Of a stretch of DNA of 64,000 nucleotides, positions 36,585 to 44,004 are shown one piece after another. The translations under genes and the position numbers were made by a program. The DNA is from DASRDU01 sp046331565 (GTDB lineage Bacteria > Acidobacteriota > Blastocatellia > RBC074): assembly GCA_046331565.1 (NCBI GenBank), contig JAXLQP010000002.1:930001-994000 (forward strand). Reading direction: 5' to 3'. The notes under the pieces are model-generated. The model was not told where the DNA came from and did not search any database. It saw only the letters and a list, made by a program, of their open reading frames with translations. The number at the start of each line of letters is the position of its first letter. The stretch's first letter is position 1.

Positions 36585-37427
36585 ATGCCTGTCAGACTTT
36601 TAGCGCTTGATATAGACGGCACGCTGCTGACGACGCGGGGCGTGCTGACTCCGCGTGTGCGCGCCAGCCTCGAAGCGGCACGGGCGCGCGGCGTCACGAT
36701 TGCCCTGGTCACCGGGCGGCGCTTCAATTCGGCGCGACTGCTGGTGCAGGAACTGGAACTGCATCTGAGCGTCCCGCTGATTTCGCACAACGGCGCGCTG
36801 ACCAAAGAGGTCACGACTCTTGAAACCATCAGTCATCATTCGCTCGACGCCGGGATTGCCCGTTCAATCATTCGCATCGGGCGCGAGTGCGGCGTTGATA
36901 TGATCTGCTGCGATGACCCGCACGGCCTGGGCACAATGGTGATTGAAGGTATTTCGCCGGACAATGTGGCGCTCCAGCGTTATCTCGACAAGTACCGCGA
37001 CGCGGTGACGGAAGTGCCCGACCTGCTCGATTACGTCCGGCACGATCCGATTCAGATGATGTTTTCAGGGCGCTGCGATCCGATGGATGAATTTGCCGAT
37101 CATTTGCAGGCGCAGATGGACGGACAGATTCAGCTTTTCAAGACGCGCTATCGGCGGGCTGATCTGACGATTCTGGATGCGATCAGCGTGGCCGCGTCAA
37201 AGGGCGCAGGCGTTGAAGACATTGCCCGCGTTCAGGGCATCGCCCGCGAAGAGATTATGGCCATCGGCGATAATCACAACGACCTGACGATGCTGCGGTA
37301 TGCCGGAACCGGCGTCGTCATGGGCAATGCGGAAGAGGAATTGAAACAGGCCGGATTCATCGTCACGGCTTCAAACGAAGAGGACGGCGTGGCCGAAGCC
37401 GTCGAAAGATTCATTCTGCAAAACTGA
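36585..37427 (+). CDS. Cof-type HAD-superfamily phosphatase
   Basis: A 280-residue haloacid-dehalogenase hydrolase of the Cof type (C2 cap). Motif I is LLALDIDGTLLTTRG, motif II LVTGRRFNSA, motif III Lys in ASKGAGVEDI, and motif IV GDNHNDLTML. These usually dephosphorylate sugar phosphates or flavin/PLP precursors; the substrate is not predictable. Start at ATG 36585 directly before motif I. It lies 98 bp after ntrC-like and ends before a pair of palindromes. Confidence 0.9.
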   Translation: MPVRLLALDIDGTLLTTRGVLTPRVRASLEAARARGVTIALVTGRRFNSARLLVQELELHLSVPLISHNGALTKEVTTLETISHHSLDAGIARSIIRIGRECGVDMICCDDPHGLGTMVIEGISPDNVALQRYLDKYRDAVTEVPDLLDYVRHDPIQMMFSGRCDPMDEFADHLQAQMDGQIQLFKTRYRRADLTILDAISVAASKGAGVEDIARVQGIAREEIMAIGDNHNDLTMLRYAGTGVVMGNAEEELKQAGFIVTASNEEDGVAEAVERFILQN

Positions 37428-37432
37428 AGGTT

Positions 37433-37507
37433 CGACAAGCTGCCAGCTTGTCGCGGCTTCCGAAAGACACTTTCCTGTCCCGACAACAGGCTGGCAGCCT
37501 GCCGGAC
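37433..37507. repeat. two adjacent near-perfect palindromes
   Basis: CGACAAGCTG (37433-37442) and CAGCTTGTCG (37444-37453) form 10-bp arms around 1 nt. CAGGCTG (37487-37493) and CAGCCTG (37495-37501) form a second palindrome, with GTCC/GGAC (37477-37480, 37504-37507) extending it. The two share the core GCTGgCAGC/GCTGcCAGC. They occupy the gap between the HAD and cyclophilin genes and may act as hairpin attenuators or be a repeat family of their own. Confidence 0.75.
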
Positions 37508-37526
37508 AATTACTGAGGAAACAAGC

Positions 37527-37967
37527 ATGCCTGATCGTAACGCCATCATCGAAACCAGCAGGGGAACCATCAAATTCAGGTTGTATGAAACCGACGCGCC
37601 GATCACAACGGCCAACTTCATCGAACTGGCCGAAAGCGGCTTTTATAACGGGCTGACCTTTCACCGCGTCGTGCCGGGCTTCGTCATTCAGGGCGGCTGT
37701 CCGCTGGGCAACGGAACGGGCGGCTCGGACAAGCGCATCAAACTTGAAGTCACGCCCAAACTGAGGCACGGCGACGCGGGCGCAGTGGCGATGGCCCGGT
37801 CATCCGACCCGAACAGCGCCAGTTCGCAGTTTTACATCACGCTGGCGCCGACGCCGTCGCTCGATATGAATTACGCCGTCTTTGGCCGCGTCACCGAAGG
37901 CATGGATGTCGTGCAAAGCATTCGCATCGGCGACACCATCAACAGCGTGCGCATCGTCAGCGAATAG
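37527..37967 (+). CDS. cyclophilin-type peptidyl-prolyl cis-trans isomerase
   Basis: A 146-residue single-domain cyclophilin. AIIETSRGTIKFRLYETDAP, NFIELAESGFYNGLTFHRVV, PGFVIQGGCPLGNGTGG and SSQFYITLAPTPSLDMNYAV cover the catalytic core (Arg in FHRV, QGG, the F/W pocket). No signal peptide, so it is cytoplasmic and resembles PpiB. Accelerates proline isomerisation in folding proteins. TGAGGAAAC-type Shine-Dalgarno precedes ATG 37527. Confidence 0.93.
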   Translation: MPDRNAIIETSRGTIKFRLYETDAPITTANFIELAESGFYNGLTFHRVVPGFVIQGGCPLGNGTGGSDKRIKLEVTPKLRHGDAGAVAMARSSDPNSASSQFYITLAPTPSLDMNYAVFGRVTEGMDVVQSIRIGDTINSVRIVSE

Positions 37968-38016
37968 CTCAAAGTTCATCTGCCCTGTTTCAGTTTCAGC
38001 AGCAGGCGCAAAAAAG

Positions 38017-38053
38017 AGGCGCAGCAGTTACCTCAATGGCAACTGCTGCGCCT
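38017..38053. terminator. bidirectional intrinsic terminator
   Basis: AGGCGCAGCAGTT (38017-38029) pairs perfectly with AACTGCTGCGCCT (38041-38053) around an 11-nt loop. A6 lies at the left flank (U-tract for the minus strand), so it best serves the minus-strand BON gene but also lies 50 bp after the cyclophilin stop. Confidence 0.72.
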
Positions 38054-38131
38054 TTCAAACAGGCGTCGGCCCCCCGTCGCAGATGTTTTATCGGGAGGCC
38101 GACGCTGGCTGAGGACAGCGCAACGAACCGG

Positions 38132-38494
38132 CTACGGCTTCTTTGGCGCCGCTTCCGGTTCCTTCTTCTTTGGCCGGGTCGCGTTTTCGACTGTGGCCTC
38201 ATTCTTCACTTCCCTGGCTCCGCATTTCTTTGCAATCCGCGAAGCCGCGCCCTTACTGCCCTGGTTTTTCGCCGCTCCGCTGATGGTGGCTACGCCGCCA
38301 CTGACTTTGACGCTCAACTTCTGTTCCTTCAGGCTCGCGCCTTTGGCAAAGCTGTCCGTGATGCATTTCTGAATTTCATCATCCCCTTTCGGTGCTGCCG
38401 GAGCCTGGCCTGTCCCCCCGCTCTGAGCCGCCGCGCCTGCCGACAGCAAAGCCAGCAGGACAGGGATGGTGAGGGTGAAAATCAGTTTTTTCAT
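38132..38494 (-). CDS. exported BON-domain protein
   Basis: A 120-residue protein. A signal peptide (MKKLIFTLTIPVLLALLSAG, cleavage after AAAQ) is followed by a Gly/Pro-rich linker and a BON domain (KLSVKVSGGVATISGAAKNQ, then REVKNEATVENA). BON domains bind phospholipid or cell-envelope components and occur in osmotically regulated periplasmic proteins. The C-terminus is Lys/Pro/Glu-rich. The start at ATG 38494 has AAGGAGGAATC immediately upstream. A single BON copy, as here, is common in Acidobacteriota. Confidence 0.85.
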   Translation of the reverse strand: MKKLIFTLTIPVLLALLSAGAAAQSGGTGQAPAAPKGDDEIQKCITDSFAKGASLKEQKLSVKVSGGVATISGAAKNQGSKGAASRIAKKCGAREVKNEATVENATRPKKKEPEAAPKKP

Positions 38495-38785
38495 GTCGAG
38501 ATTCCTCCTTCTGAAGGTTGAGGGCCGCGTCGGCAGATTAAACTGCCGGGCGGACTGTAATGATGCTGGTTGTATGGTGAAGAACCGGAAAAACAGAAAA
38601 TCCGGTCGGGGGGAAAGTGTGACTTCGGAAGTCATGGCTGCTTCCGCCAGGACAGCTTCGTGATACGAGCGAAGCGCCGCGCGGAAAGACTCCCACCTGT
38701 ATGTGGGATTTTCCCGAAAAGGTTTCGGGGAAAAATTGAATTATCTGAAAAAAAACTGACCGGAATGAAGGAAAAGCAGGCAGGG
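38495..38785. other. intergenic region upstream of the BON gene
   Basis: About 290 bp, no supported gene. It holds a TCCCAC/GTGGGA hairpin (about 38690-38710), a CCCGAAA/TTTCGGG stem (about 38713-38729) not followed by U on either strand, and the terminator-like hairpin listed at 38756-38789. Confidence 0.4.
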
Positions 38786-38789
38786 TCAG
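38748..38789 (-). terminator. possible terminator of the zinc-ribbon gene
   Basis: On the minus strand, CTGACC (complement of 38784-38789, overlapping the stop codon) pairs with GGTCAG (complement of 38756-38761) across a 22-nt loop, followed by eight U (38748-38755). The stem is short, so this is tentative. Confidence 0.35.
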
Positions 38790-39679
38790 GAATTGCTTCT
38801 GATCCGGTCAGGTTCACGGGCCTCAAATCGCTCAGTCGGATCTTCAGTTACGCTGCCGACAGGACTGAAAGCGCGGTCACGTTTCAATTCATTGGTATCC
38901 GGCGCCTGTTCCGGTTCATCCTGAGTTACGGGCGAAGCTGCCGGAGCAGCCCAGGCCGGTTGCGCCTGCGGAATCTGTGCGACCTGAGCCGCCGCGAGCC
39001 GCGCATTGATTTCCTGCGTCACCTGATCCACCGGGTTTTCGGTCGGCTTCGCCGCAAAGAAAATGCCATTGACCAGATGCGCCAGGCCTTTCGCTACCGG
39101 AATCAGCCCCAGCACCCACAAAGCCTGAAAGACGGGAGCCAGCCCGTACAGGGGCGTCCCGGCTTCACGAATAATCAACTGCTCCAGACTCCCCAACAGC
39201 CCGGACTGACCGGCAGTGTGAAGCAGGTAATAAAGCCCCCATGTCGCCGCGCCACCGCCGAAAATCGAAAGCGCCGCCTGCTGAAAGCTCTGCTGGCGTG
39301 AACTGCCGCCTCTGACCTGTTTGATCTTGATCGGAATTGGTCTGGCCGAAATTTTGTGGCCTGCGGTCTGCGCGGCTGAAACGGCTTCGGTTGCGGCAGT
39401 CGCCCCGGCATTGGCCGCCGTCTGCGCGGCACCACTGACCCAGTTCCAGTCACCCTTCTGCCAGTGCCGGTGCTTGTTCTTCTTGAACTCCTGGTGCACG
39501 TCCTCGAAGCTGGAGCGCAGGCTCTGCCCCAACTGGCGCAGGTCTTTTTTCAGCGTCTCGAAATCAACCGTGACCGTCTTGCCATCCATCGCGTCCAGAA
39601 TGACGCCCAGATTCGTGCCGCACTGGCGGCAGTACCGCTGCCCTTCGACAGCCTGGCTGGAACATTTGGGACAGTACAT
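38786..39679 (-). CDS. zinc-ribbon membrane protein of unknown function
   Basis: A 297-residue protein. The N-terminus is a zinc ribbon (MYCPKCSSQAVEGQRYCRQC, two CxxC knuckles), then a charged helical region, then two or three membrane helices (around FGGGAATWGLYYLLH and VFQALWVLGLIPVAKGL), and a long proline/glutamate-rich tail. This arrangement is common in Acidobacteriota proteins with no assigned role. GGAGG lies 8 nt before ATG 39679. It sits 83 bp after queF on the same strand. Confidence 0.75.
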   Translation of the reverse strand: MYCPKCSSQAVEGQRYCRQCGTNLGVILDAMDGKTVTVDFETLKKDLRQLGQSLRSSFEDVHQEFKKNKHRHWQKGDWNWVSGAAQTAANAGATAATEAVSAAQTAGHKISARPIPIKIKQVRGGSSRQQSFQQAALSIFGGGAATWGLYYLLHTAGQSGLLGSLEQLIIREAGTPLYGLAPVFQALWVLGLIPVAKGLAHLVNGIFFAAKPTENPVDQVTQEINARLAAAQVAQIPQAQPAWAAPAASPVTQDEPEQAPDTNELKRDRAFSPVGSVTEDPTERFEAREPDRIRSNS

Positions 39680-39762
39680 GATTTGAACCTCCGACTGAAA
39701 AGCATTACGCCGCCCCAGGAGTGCGGGTTCAGGAAAACAGAAGGGAGAAAAAGAAAGGAAGC

Positions 39763-40254
39763 CTATGCCCTTTTTCTCCCGTTCTCCTTCAGATAGCCCG
39801 CTCTGACCACCGTTCTGATGTTGCCGCGCACGTTGAAATCCCCTTCGATGCGGACTTCAAGCGGATCACAGGCCGCCACGAAATCTTCGAGAATTTTGTT
39901 GATAACGTGTTCGTGAAAGATTTTTACATCACGAAACGAATTGATGTAGAGCTTGAGCGACTTCAGTTCAATGCACCGCCGGTTCGGCACATACATCAGA
40001 TTGATCGTCGCAAAGTCAGGAAAGTCCGAGAACGGACAGATCGCCGTGAACTCCGGCATTGAAAAATTAATCTCAATTCGCTTACCCGGATATTCATAAG
40101 CAAACGTGTCGAGCGGATACAGCTTCATCTCTTCCGGCGGCGTCGAGCGAATTTCGAGCTGCTGTTCAGGAGAAAACTCTTTCACTGCGGGCAGCGCCTT
40201 TTGCGCCGGTTTGCTGCCGGTTTTCCGGCCTGTTTGTTTATGCTTCAAATTCAT
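39763..40254 (-). CDS. queF: NADPH-dependent 7-cyano-7-deazaguanine reductase QueF
   Basis: A 163-residue unimodular QueF. It reduces preQ0 to preQ1 in queuosine synthesis. The catalytic cysteine is in FTAICPFSDFPDF (Cys73, Asp80), and the NADPH-binding motif is ELKSLKLYINSFRDVKIFHE (ESKSxK-type). The long N-terminal Lys/Glu-rich extension (first 45 residues) precedes the core. Start chosen at ATG 40254; an upstream in-frame start would run into the methyltransferase gene. It is 7 bp after that gene's stop, unusually close for an unrelated neighbour. No preQ1 riboswitch is possible in that gap. Confidence 0.95.
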   Translation of the reverse strand: MNLKHKQTGRKTGSKPAQKALPAVKEFSPEQQLEIRSTPPEEMKLYPLDTFAYEYPGKRIEINFSMPEFTAICPFSDFPDFATINLMYVPNRRCIELKSLKLYINSFRDVKIFHEHVINKILEDFVAACDPLEVRIEGDFNVRGNIRTVVRAGYLKENGRKRA

Positions 40255-40261
40255 TCGATTC

Positions 40262-41794
40262 TTAAAGTTGATACAAAGTCTGCTGTCTGGGCAGCATAGA
40301 CAATTCAAAGCGATTCACCAGTTCCGACGGAAGCGGCAGATTTTCCAGCGCGCGCGGTTCAACCTTAATTGCCCCGGAGCCATAAGTTTTGCCAACCAGA
40401 GCCAGATTTTTGACTGTATCAGGATGCTGAAGCACACGCCACAGCCTTTCAATAAAAGCCGATTCCTGATGTCTGGGATACACACACAAAAAGCCTGTCA
40501 GTGGCAGGACACCTGCGACATTACGGATGAAGCGGGCATTGCGCCGTCCGAGGTAAGCAAATAAAAAGGCTGGCGACTGTCGCACTTCCATCTTGTACCA
40601 GGGACGCCGTTGTGCAATGAGTGGCCGCTGGTGAAGTCCGGTCTGCTCACCTTTCCGCAAATATGCGCGCACTGAATCAGGATACAAATTCAGGTCACGT
40701 CCATCCGGTGCAAACAACAAAGTCGGTCTGCCAGACTTTTCGAGGTTATTGAGCGTTTCCTGAGTCACAATCTCACCCGGCACGTCACGAGTGCGTCCGA
40801 CAGCGGGCAGCAGCATTTTTTCAGGGATTCTCAATTCCAGTGCCTGTTGCCGGGTCAGAAAGAAGAACTCATTCGCGCCTGTCGCAATTCCACGCATGAC
40901 TCTGGCGAAGTCCGCCAGAACCGGATGAGCAGTTGTTGATTCCTGCGGCGGACGCGAGAGACCGGAAGCTACACCTTCTGTTATTTCCCGGCGATGAATT
41001 TGCAGATTATCGAAAAAACCTTCCTGGCAGTCTGTAGCCAGCCAGGCTTTCAGTTCAGGTGTTTCTGCCTGGACACAGCGCGCCCAGTAAAATTGCGCCT
41101 TTGGTGTGACACGACGAATCAGAAAAACAATCGGATTAGTATCCACGCCGGGGAATGGGGTGGCTTCCGGCGCAAAAGTAATGACAGCTTCCAGGCAGTA
41201 ATTCCTCGTAACCCATTGCCACAAAGTTCCGGCAAAGGTGCCTTCACAGGTATCAGCGGGCATAATGAAAGCCAGCCGCCCGCCCGGTGCAAGCATTTGC
41301 AGTGCACGCAACAGAAAGTAAACATGCAGGCCTGCACGTCCGTCCAGGCTCTTACCAATCAGGGCTGTCGAGAGTTTTTTCAGTTCTGCCTTGGTGGTCT
41401 GCGACAGGCGATGGTGACGAATGTAAGGCGGATTTCCCACAATGGCCCTGTATTGTGCTGAAGGTGGGTGCAGGACGAAATCTCTGATCTCAACTTTGGC
41501 CAGGTTCTCAAAAGAAAGTCCTTCTGCCAGCGCCTGCTGTAAAACCCGCGAATCAATCTCTGTGCCCAGCAGTTCAGGCTGTCTCCCCTGATTCCGTCCA
41601 ACTGCCCTGGCCGCCTGAAAGAATGCGCCCGCGCCAACTGCCGGATCAAAGAGGCTCTCACTGTCATCGGCCAGACACCAGCTCACCATGGCTTCAGCCA
41701 CCCACGCAGGCGTCCAGAACTGCCCTTTCTCGCGCAATGCTTCTCGCGCAAGCCCTGATGACGGAAGTTTCTGCTGTGCCAGTCGGATCGTCAT
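40262..41794 (-). CDS. N6-adenine DNA methyltransferase of a type II restriction-modification system
   Basis: A 510-residue gamma-type N6-MTase (TaqI/Eco57I-like). Motif X/I region: KGQFWTPAWVAEAMVSWCLA and SLFDPAVGAGAFFQAA; motif IV is NPPY in AIVGNPPYIRHHRL. The C-terminal half is the target-recognition domain. It methylates adenine in the recognition site to protect host DNA. Its ATG overlaps the endonuclease stop by 4 bp (ATGA), so the pair is translationally coupled. The lower-GC codon usage of both genes suggests horizontal acquisition (by eye). Confidence 0.9.
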   Translation of the reverse strand: MTIRLAQQKLPSSGLAREALREKGQFWTPAWVAEAMVSWCLADDSESLFDPAVGAGAFFQAARAVGRNQGRQPELLGTEIDSRVLQQALAEGLSFENLAKVEIRDFVLHPPSAQYRAIVGNPPYIRHHRLSQTTKAELKKLSTALIGKSLDGRAGLHVYFLLRALQMLAPGGRLAFIMPADTCEGTFAGTLWQWVTRNYCLEAVITFAPEATPFPGVDTNPIVFLIRRVTPKAQFYWARCVQAETPELKAWLATDCQEGFFDNLQIHRREITEGVASGLSRPPQESTTAHPVLADFARVMRGIATGANEFFFLTRQQALELRIPEKMLLPAVGRTRDVPGEIVTQETLNNLEKSGRPTLLFAPDGRDLNLYPDSVRAYLRKGEQTGLHQRPLIAQRRPWYKMEVRQSPAFLFAYLGRRNARFIRNVAGVLPLTGFLCVYPRHQESAFIERLWRVLQHPDTVKNLALVGKTYGSGAIKVEPRALENLPLPSELVNRFELSMLPRQQTLYQL

Positions 41795-42786
41795 ACTTTG
41801 TGATTGATTACCGCTTCTCCAATTATTCCCAATGCCTGATCACTCAAAGCAAGGTTGCCACCATCAAATTTCACATAGGGGAGAACATGGCCATTTTTAT
41901 CAATGATACTCGCAGCCACCAGCAATGGTTGCTCCTTTGCTTCACCCAGTTCATAGGCGTAGTGGTAATAGATATTGTAAGTAACCTTGGTTGTCGTTTG
42001 CCCGCCCGGAGCCTGAAAAACCTGCTCCCTTGGTTCAATCAGCCCTTCAGCAATCAACCGTTCTGCTTCATCCAGCGCGATGCCAAAAGCCAGATCATAA
42101 AATACATGCCAGATGTGAATGGGAATGCCATGCTGTTGCTGCCAGGCCTTCAATGATTCACGATCCTCATCCTTGATAATGACAGTTGGCAGCACAGCAC
42201 CTTTACTCAGACCCTCTCTGCCGCCCAGCCTTTTCATTGGTTTCAAAGCCTGTCCGTAGGCTGGCATTTTTCTGGCTGCCCAGAGGCTGTTTTCGCATTC
42301 GACTGCCAGGAAGGCCTTTGCCAGCAGACTCTGTATCAAAGGATGATTTTCTGAGGTAAAAGGCAATTCTGTTATCGCCTTCTCAAAATCCTCTGTGGCA
42401 AAGCCATTTGCCGCCGCAATTTCAAAGACAAGATTTTCAGCCGGTTTTCTGTCTGCTTCCTTGAAAAGAAGCAGGTCAGGGCGTTTTATTTTCCCCAGTC
42501 CAGCTTCTTCCAGACGCAGAAAGTAAAGCTCGACCTCACGCGGATCATCATCAGTCGCAACTCCGCTTGGCCCGTAAGGCAGTGCATAAAATTTTCCCGT
42601 TCGATTGACAGCATCTTTCAGCCTTAACTCGCTCCAGGCTCCCTGTGACCAGCGCATCAGGAAATCACTGCCGCGCAACTGACGCGGATTTAACCAGTGA
42701 TCAGCCCACGGAATAAACAACTTCCCGCGCAACCCGGGTTCCACATCTTCTTCCAGAACACCAAACAATCCATCAAAAAGATCCAT
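41791..42786 (-). CDS. type II restriction endonuclease, probably AccI-like
   Basis: A 331-residue protein immediately upstream of the methyltransferase. The segment KRPDLLLFKEADRK ... FLAVECENSLWAARKMPAYG has a PD-(D/E)xK-like core (RPD, then E-x-E/C-E), and VLPTVIIKDEDRESLKAWQQ, PIHIWHVFYDLAFGI are very similar in style to the AccI endonuclease family (cuts GT/MKAC) as I recall it. The cognate site is not provable from sequence. Start at ATG 42786 with AAAGGA upstream; an earlier GTG (42819) is an alternative. Overlap with the methyltransferase is typical of R-M operons. Confidence 0.75.
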   Translation of the reverse strand: MDLFDGLFGVLEEDVEPGLRGKLFIPWADHWLNPRQLRGSDFLMRWSQGAWSELRLKDAVNRTGKFYALPYGPSGVATDDDPREVELYFLRLEEAGLGKIKRPDLLLFKEADRKPAENLVFEIAAANGFATEDFEKAITELPFTSENHPLIQSLLAKAFLAVECENSLWAARKMPAYGQALKPMKRLGGREGLSKGAVLPTVIIKDEDRESLKAWQQQHGIPIHIWHVFYDLAFGIALDEAERLIAEGLIEPREQVFQAPGGQTTTKVTYNIYYHYAYELGEAKEQPLLVAASIIDKNGHVLPYVKFDGGNLALSDQALGIIGEAVINHKV

Positions 42787-42845
42787 TGGCCTTCCTTTGT
42801 TGACAGTACCTCGGATCACTTCATTAAACGAGAGCTGTGCATTGG

Positions 42846-43799
42846 CTATGCCTGCAACTCCTTGACAATCTCTTCCGCAATCCGGCGCGCTTCATCGAGT
42901 TTTTCGGGCGCGAGCGAAATGGCCGCGACAACGGCGTGGCCGCCGCCGCCGTAACGTTCGCAGATTTTCGCCAGGTCATGCGTGCGCGGGCGCGGCGCCC
43001 AGGGGTTTGAGCCAACTGAAATTTTCGAGCGAAAGGCCGACTGGCTGACGCTGACGCTGTAAACGCTTTCAGGATGCAGGTAGTACGGAATGAATTTGCT
43101 GTACCCTTCCATGTCATGGCCGACCACGTCAAAAAAGACTACCGGCCCGCGCATCCGTGCCGCCGCGCGGATGATTTCCATTGAGCGCAGGTGACGTTCG
43201 CGGAGCGGCGCGATTCTTTCAGCCACGTAATCAGCGGCGGCGACTTCGCTCAGCGTGCGCTGCTGCAAATCCTGAATGATGCGCTGCGCGAGTTGCGGGT
43301 CGCGTTCATTTTCAATGACGAGCGCCAGTTTCAGCGCGGGCGCTTTCATTTCAACCGGCTCGGCGGCGTTTTCATAGAATGCGCCGTCAATCTTGTTGGC
43401 CCATTCAATCAGTTCACTGAGCGGCGCGGTGTCGAAACCGAACTGCTGCTGCGTGACGGTAGCGATGAATTTCGCGCAGGATTTGAAGCTCGCGTCCACG
43501 AACTTTCTGCCGCTCGTGTCGGCTTTGAAATGAGCTTCGTCTTCCGGCGTCAGAAACGCGCTCTTGTGATGATCGAACCACCAGATCAGCTTTGGCGACG
43601 GACTGTATTTGAAATCCACGACGGCGTTTTCGTCGCCATCAAAGTCCCGGTCATCGAACAGCGCGCCGGCGCGGTGCATCATCGGCTGAAAGGACTGTTC
43701 CCAGTCCGAATGAACTTTCTCGCGGTAAAACCGCCCGAAAACGGCGGCAGATGAGACTCCGTCAAAACAATTCCCGTGATAACAGATTTTGATTTTCAT
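42846..43799 (-). CDS. DHH-family phosphoesterase
   Basis: A 317-residue DHH/DHHA1 protein. The N-terminal part has YHGNCFDGVSSAAVFGRFY (first Asp of the metal site), and the FDHHKSAFL DHH signature near residue 90. RYGGGGHAVVAAISL is the C-terminal DHHA1-type glycine motif. Relatives are nano-RNases or c-di-nucleotide phosphodiesterases (NrnA, GdpP) and other manganese-dependent phosphoesterases; which applies is not determinable. Start at ATG 43799 fits the family; an upstream frame to 43946 lacks support. Confidence 0.83.
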   Translation of the reverse strand: MKIKICYHGNCFDGVSSAAVFGRFYREKVHSDWEQSFQPMMHRAGALFDDRDFDGDENAVVDFKYSPSPKLIWWFDHHKSAFLTPEDEAHFKADTSGRKFVDASFKSCAKFIATVTQQQFGFDTAPLSELIEWANKIDGAFYENAAEPVEMKAPALKLALVIENERDPQLAQRIIQDLQQRTLSEVAAADYVAERIAPLRERHLRSMEIIRAAARMRGPVVFFDVVGHDMEGYSKFIPYYLHPESVYSVSVSQSAFRSKISVGSNPWAPRPRTHDLAKICERYGGGGHAVVAAISLAPEKLDEARRIAEEIVKELQA

Positions 43800-44004
43800 G
43801 CTTGTCTGTGTGGGCTGTTGAGCTTCAGGAAGTATGCGCCAGATTAAGCCGTCAGCCAGTGTGATGCAAGCGGGCCGGAGTTGGATTGAACCTGCCAGGC
43901 GTCTGGCGTATGCTGCCGCGCACGCTCTTCTATGGCGGAACGCCACGCCATAACTCAGCCCCGTTTTGTCGGAACAGGCTTTACCCCAATCAGAGGCAGA
44001 AGCG

